The translations under genes were made by a program, and so were the position numbers. Under the pieces are notes generated by a model, which was not told where the DNA came from, made no database searches, and was given only the letters and a program-made list of their open reading frames with translations. This document shows positions 4,668 to 6,582 of a DNA stretch of 6,582 nucleotides, piece by piece; positions within the stretch are counted from its first letter, which is position 1, and each line of letters opens with the position of its first letter. The stretch is from an uncultured Dialister sp. (lineage in GTDB: Bacteria; Bacillota; Negativicutes; Veillonellales; Dialisteraceae): positions 1-6,582 of the forward strand of contig NZ_UQKJ01000107.1 of NCBI RefSeq assembly GCF_900541605.1. The letters are read 5' to 3'.

Positions 4668-6341
4668 ATGTTAGAAATCAAACCGTGCAATAAGAACTGG
4701 CATACCAGGGGCGATGATACCGCTGCCAGACTGAATGCAGCCCGTGTTTATGCAGATGGAAAGATCGTAGATCCCGCCAATACGGTAAAACTACTGGAAG
4801 CAGTTCTCCGTCCGGGAGATAAGGTCAACATTGAAGGGGATAACCAGAAACAGGCTGATTTCCTGGCCAAGGAACTCTGCAAGGTAGATCCTTCCAAAGT
4901 CCATGATCTCCATATGATTCAGTCCACCCTTTCCATTCCGGAACATCTGGATGTCTTTGATAAGGGCATCGCCCGGAAGCTGGACTTTGCCTATGCCGGC
5001 AGCCAGGGCAAACGGCTGGCACAGATGGTACAGAATGGGGGCATTGAACTGGGTGCCATCCATACGTATCTGGAAATGTATTCCCGTTACTTCATCGACC
5101 TGGTACCGAGAGTTTCCCTGGTCTGTGCCGATGCAGCCGATAAGGAAGGCAATATTTACACCGGCTTCTCCACGGAAGATACACCGGCCATTGTAGAAGC
5201 TACAAAATTTAACCAGGGCATCGTCATTTTCCAGGTTAATAAGATTGTAGACAAGGTGCCGAGAGTGGATATTCCGTCGGACTGGGTGGACTTTGTCATT
5301 GAAGCACCGACCCCGTACCTCCTGAACCCCCTCTTCACCAGGGACCCTGCCAAGATTACCAACGACCGCATCATGAAGGCCATGATGGCTATCAAAGGTA
5401 TTTATGCGGAATACGGCGTCAAAGTCTTGAACCATGGTGTCGGCTACGATACGGCAGCTGTAGAACTGCTCCTGCCGACATTCGGTGAATCCCTGGGCCT
5501 TAAGGGTAAGATCTGCACCCATTGGGTACTGAATCCCCATCCGACCCTGATTCCGGCCATTGAAACGGGCTGGGTACAGGCTGTCTATTCCTTCGGCTCT
5601 GAAGTGGGCATGGAAGAATACATCAAAGCCCGTCCGGATATCTTTGCTATCGGACCGGATGGCACCATGCGGTCCAACCGTGCCTTCTGCCAGGCTGCCG
5701 GCCACTATGCGGCAGACATGTTCATCGGCTCCACCATGCAGATCGACCGGTTCGGCAACTCCTCCACCGCCACAAAGAATAATGTGGCCGGATTTGGCGG
5801 TGCTCCGAACATGGGCTGCGATGCCAAGGGCCGCCGCCATGTGACAGAAGCATGGAAGAAGTGCGGCGAAGAAGTTGCAAACCGCTATGAACTCATGGGT
5901 GATCGGAACCGGGGCAAGAAGCTGGTAGTCCAGATGATTACCACGGTCTCTGCAAAAGGCTTCCCGGGCTTTGTGGACCAGCTCGATGCCGTGGCCCTGA
6001 AGAAGAATGCCAACCTGGACCTGGAACCGATCATGATTTACTCCGATGATCTTACCCATATCGTGTCTGAAGTGGGTATTGCCTGTCTCCATAAATGCCA
6101 CAACATGGAAGAAAGAATGGATGCTATCCGTGCCGTTGCCGGCAAGACGGATGTGGGCAAACAGGAAGATCCGGAAGTTACGAAGAGACTCCGTAAGGAA
6201 GGCATCGTAAAGCTTCCGGAAGACCTGGGTATCAACCGGGCAGAAGCAACCAGGGATCTCCTGGCAGCCAAGAATATGAAGGACCTCGTAGACTGGTCCG
6301 GCGGCCTCTATGATCCGCCGGCTAAGTTCAGAAACTGGTAA
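4668..6341 (+). CDS. mdcA: Malonate decarboxylase alpha subunit (malonate CoA/ACP transferase)
   Basis: This 557-residue cytoplasmic enzyme is full length for MdcA (about 550). Family members exchange acetyl for malonyl on the acyl-carrier subunit, giving malonyl-S-ACP plus acetate; the free alpha subunit of Acinetobacter malonate decarboxylase is reported to act as an acetyl-CoA:malonate CoA-transferase. Visible family marks are GFGGAPNMGCDAKGRRH starting at residue 375, FGSEVGMEEY with E312 in a SEVG context like the CoA-transferase catalytic Glu (assignment tentative), and the C-terminal end WSGGLYDPPAKFRNW. AAAGGA lies 9 nt before the ATG; the upstream ATG at 4663 is out of frame. Complete decarboxylase operons carry the ACP, beta and gamma subunits beside mdcA, but here a terminator follows within 25 bp. 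The gene therefore stands alone on its downstream side. The other subunits may lie elsewhere, or MdcA may act as a stand-alone transferase feeding malonyl-CoA to another decarboxylase. Confidence 0.93.
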   Translation: MLEIKPCNKNWHTRGDDTAARLNAARVYADGKIVDPANTVKLLEAVLRPGDKVNIEGDNQKQADFLAKELCKVDPSKVHDLHMIQSTLSIPEHLDVFDKGIARKLDFAYAGSQGKRLAQMVQNGGIELGAIHTYLEMYSRYFIDLVPRVSLVCADAADKEGNIYTGFSTEDTPAIVEATKFNQGIVIFQVNKIVDKVPRVDIPSDWVDFVIEAPTPYLLNPLFTRDPAKITNDRIMKAMMAIKGIYAEYGVKVLNHGVGYDTAAVELLLPTFGESLGLKGKICTHWVLNPHPTLIPAIETGWVQAVYSFGSEVGMEEYIKARPDIFAIGPDGTMRSNRAFCQAAGHYAADMFIGSTMQIDRFGNSSTATKNNVAGFGGAPNMGCDAKGRRHVTEAWKKCGEEVANRYELMGDRNRGKKLVVQMITTVSAKGFPGFVDQLDAVALKKNANLDLEPIMIYSDDLTHIVSEVGIACLHKCHNMEERMDAIRAVAGKTDVGKQEDPEVTKRLRKEGIVKLPEDLGINRAEATRDLLAAKNMKDLVDWSGGLYDPPAKFRNW

Positions 6342-6362
6342 TTGAGGCCTGAATAAGCAATA

Positions 6363-6404
6363 AAAAAGCTCCCATTCCGAATGGTTTCGGAATGGGAGCT
6401 TTTT
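6363..6404. terminator. Strong intrinsic terminator after mdcA
   Basis: GCTCCCATTCCGAA (6368-6381) and TTCGGAATGGGAGC (6386-6399) form a perfect 14-bp stem with a TGGT loop, followed by TTTTT (6400-6404). A matching AAAAA (6363-6367) precedes the stem, so it can also act on the minus strand. It lies 22 bp after the mdcA stop and ends the malonate transcript. Confidence 0.95.
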
Positions 6405-6412
6405 CGTGTTGG

Positions 6413-6500
6413 TGATGAATGTTGAAGAAGGGGGTTCATCATATTGCGGTTTGTCGAGCTGCTGTGCTCGGCGCAGATGGGTAGAGTCATTGGCATGGAG
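6413..6500 (+). repeat. Right copy of dispersed intergenic element
   Basis: ATTGCGGTTTGTCGAGCTG (6443-6461) is the exact reverse complement of 200-218. It is preceded by a hairpin TGATGAA/TTCATCA (6413-6419, 6435-6441). The CGAGC of the core pairs with GCTCG (6455-6459, 6466-6470) across a 6-nt loop. Further on, ATGGG and TTGGCAT also occur in the same order in the minus-strand reading of the left copy, so the two flanks share more than the core. No coding signal is visible in 6405-6582. Confidence 0.65.
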
Positions 6501-6503
6501 CTT

Positions 6504-6524
6504 CTAGCTGCTAGCGGCTAGCTG
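6504..6524. repeat. Triplicated heptamer CTAGCTG/CTAGCGG
   Basis: Three head-to-tail copies of CTAGCKG lie at 6504-6524, followed by CTGGGAAG. The unit length and copy number equal those of the GARTTAG array at 1030-1050, although the sequence differs. It is non-coding. Confidence 0.65.
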
Positions 6525-6560
6525 CTGGGAAGGCTGATTCGCCTGCGGCGCTTCCAACAG
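6522..6560. repeat. Imperfect inverted repeat at the right edge
   Basis: CTGCTGGGAAG (6522-6532) and CTTCCAACAG (6551-6560) are imperfect reverse complements. Between them, AGGCTGATTC (6531-6540) repeats 1089-1098 minus its first base context, and GCCTGCGGCGCT (6541-6552) is the exact reverse complement of 1080-1091. It looks like a second dispersed repeat family shared with the kinase-regulator gap. Confidence 0.45.
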
Positions 6561-6582
6561 TTTCCATCAGCTAACCTCAGCC

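Noticed and set aside
4791..6101. Open frame of 436 codons on the minus strand opposite mdcA
   Set aside because: It is antisense to a clear full-length mdcA. Its composition is that of a shadow frame rich in H, R and G, with no recognisable motif.
200..6461. Composite transposon or insertion sequence bounded by the 19-bp inverted repeat
   Set aside because: No transposase, integrase or recombinase gene lies between or next to the repeats, and no target-site duplication is visible. A dispersed non-coding repeat explains the data better.

Overview
The window holds five genes in two divergent blocks, and together they look like a malonate-uptake and malonate-activation locus with its own signalling system. 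Purine-rich Shine-Dalgarno sites (for example AAAGGAGG before madM), AT-rich promoter gaps, roughly 50% GC genes and the gene families suggest an anaerobic Firmicute. A member of the Negativicutes (Acidaminococcus, Dialister or Phascolarctobacterium type) is my best guess, from general impression rather than a marker gene.

Minus strand, 222-2890: a LytS-type sensor kinase (five-TM LytS input domain, GAF-like linker, His_kinase and HATPase domains), then, after a 170-bp repeat-containing gap, a LytTR-family response regulator. Plus strand, 3258-6341: madL and madM, the two membrane subunits of a malonate carrier, then after a 234-bp highly structured gap mdcA, the alpha subunit (CoA/ACP transferase) of malonate decarboxylase. 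A strong intrinsic terminator (6363-6404) directly follows mdcA, so no mdcC/D/E genes follow in the same transcript within this window.

The 367-bp divergent gap (2891-3257) holds the most informative regulatory signal. An exact direct repeat of GCATCTTA lies 21 bp apart, the geometry of LytTR operators, and sits just upstream of a weak -35 and a good -10 (TATACT) reading into madL. The simplest model is that the kinase senses malonate or a related carboxylate, the regulator binds the repeat and switches on madLM, and MdcA activates imported malonate. The madLM plus LytSR-like arrangement parallels lrgAB/pftAB plus LytSR in pyruvate uptake, and MadL/MadM resemble LrgA/LrgB in size, order and, by eye, some sequence pattern.

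The outer flanks (1-221 and 6405-6582) and the kinase-regulator gap contain no convincing gene. They hold dispersed non-coding repeats: a 19-bp perfect inverted repeat bracketing the locus (200-218 and 6443-6461), hairpins with a shared loop sequence, triplicated heptamers and a 12-bp inverted match. These look like degenerate interspersed elements, not an active mobile element.
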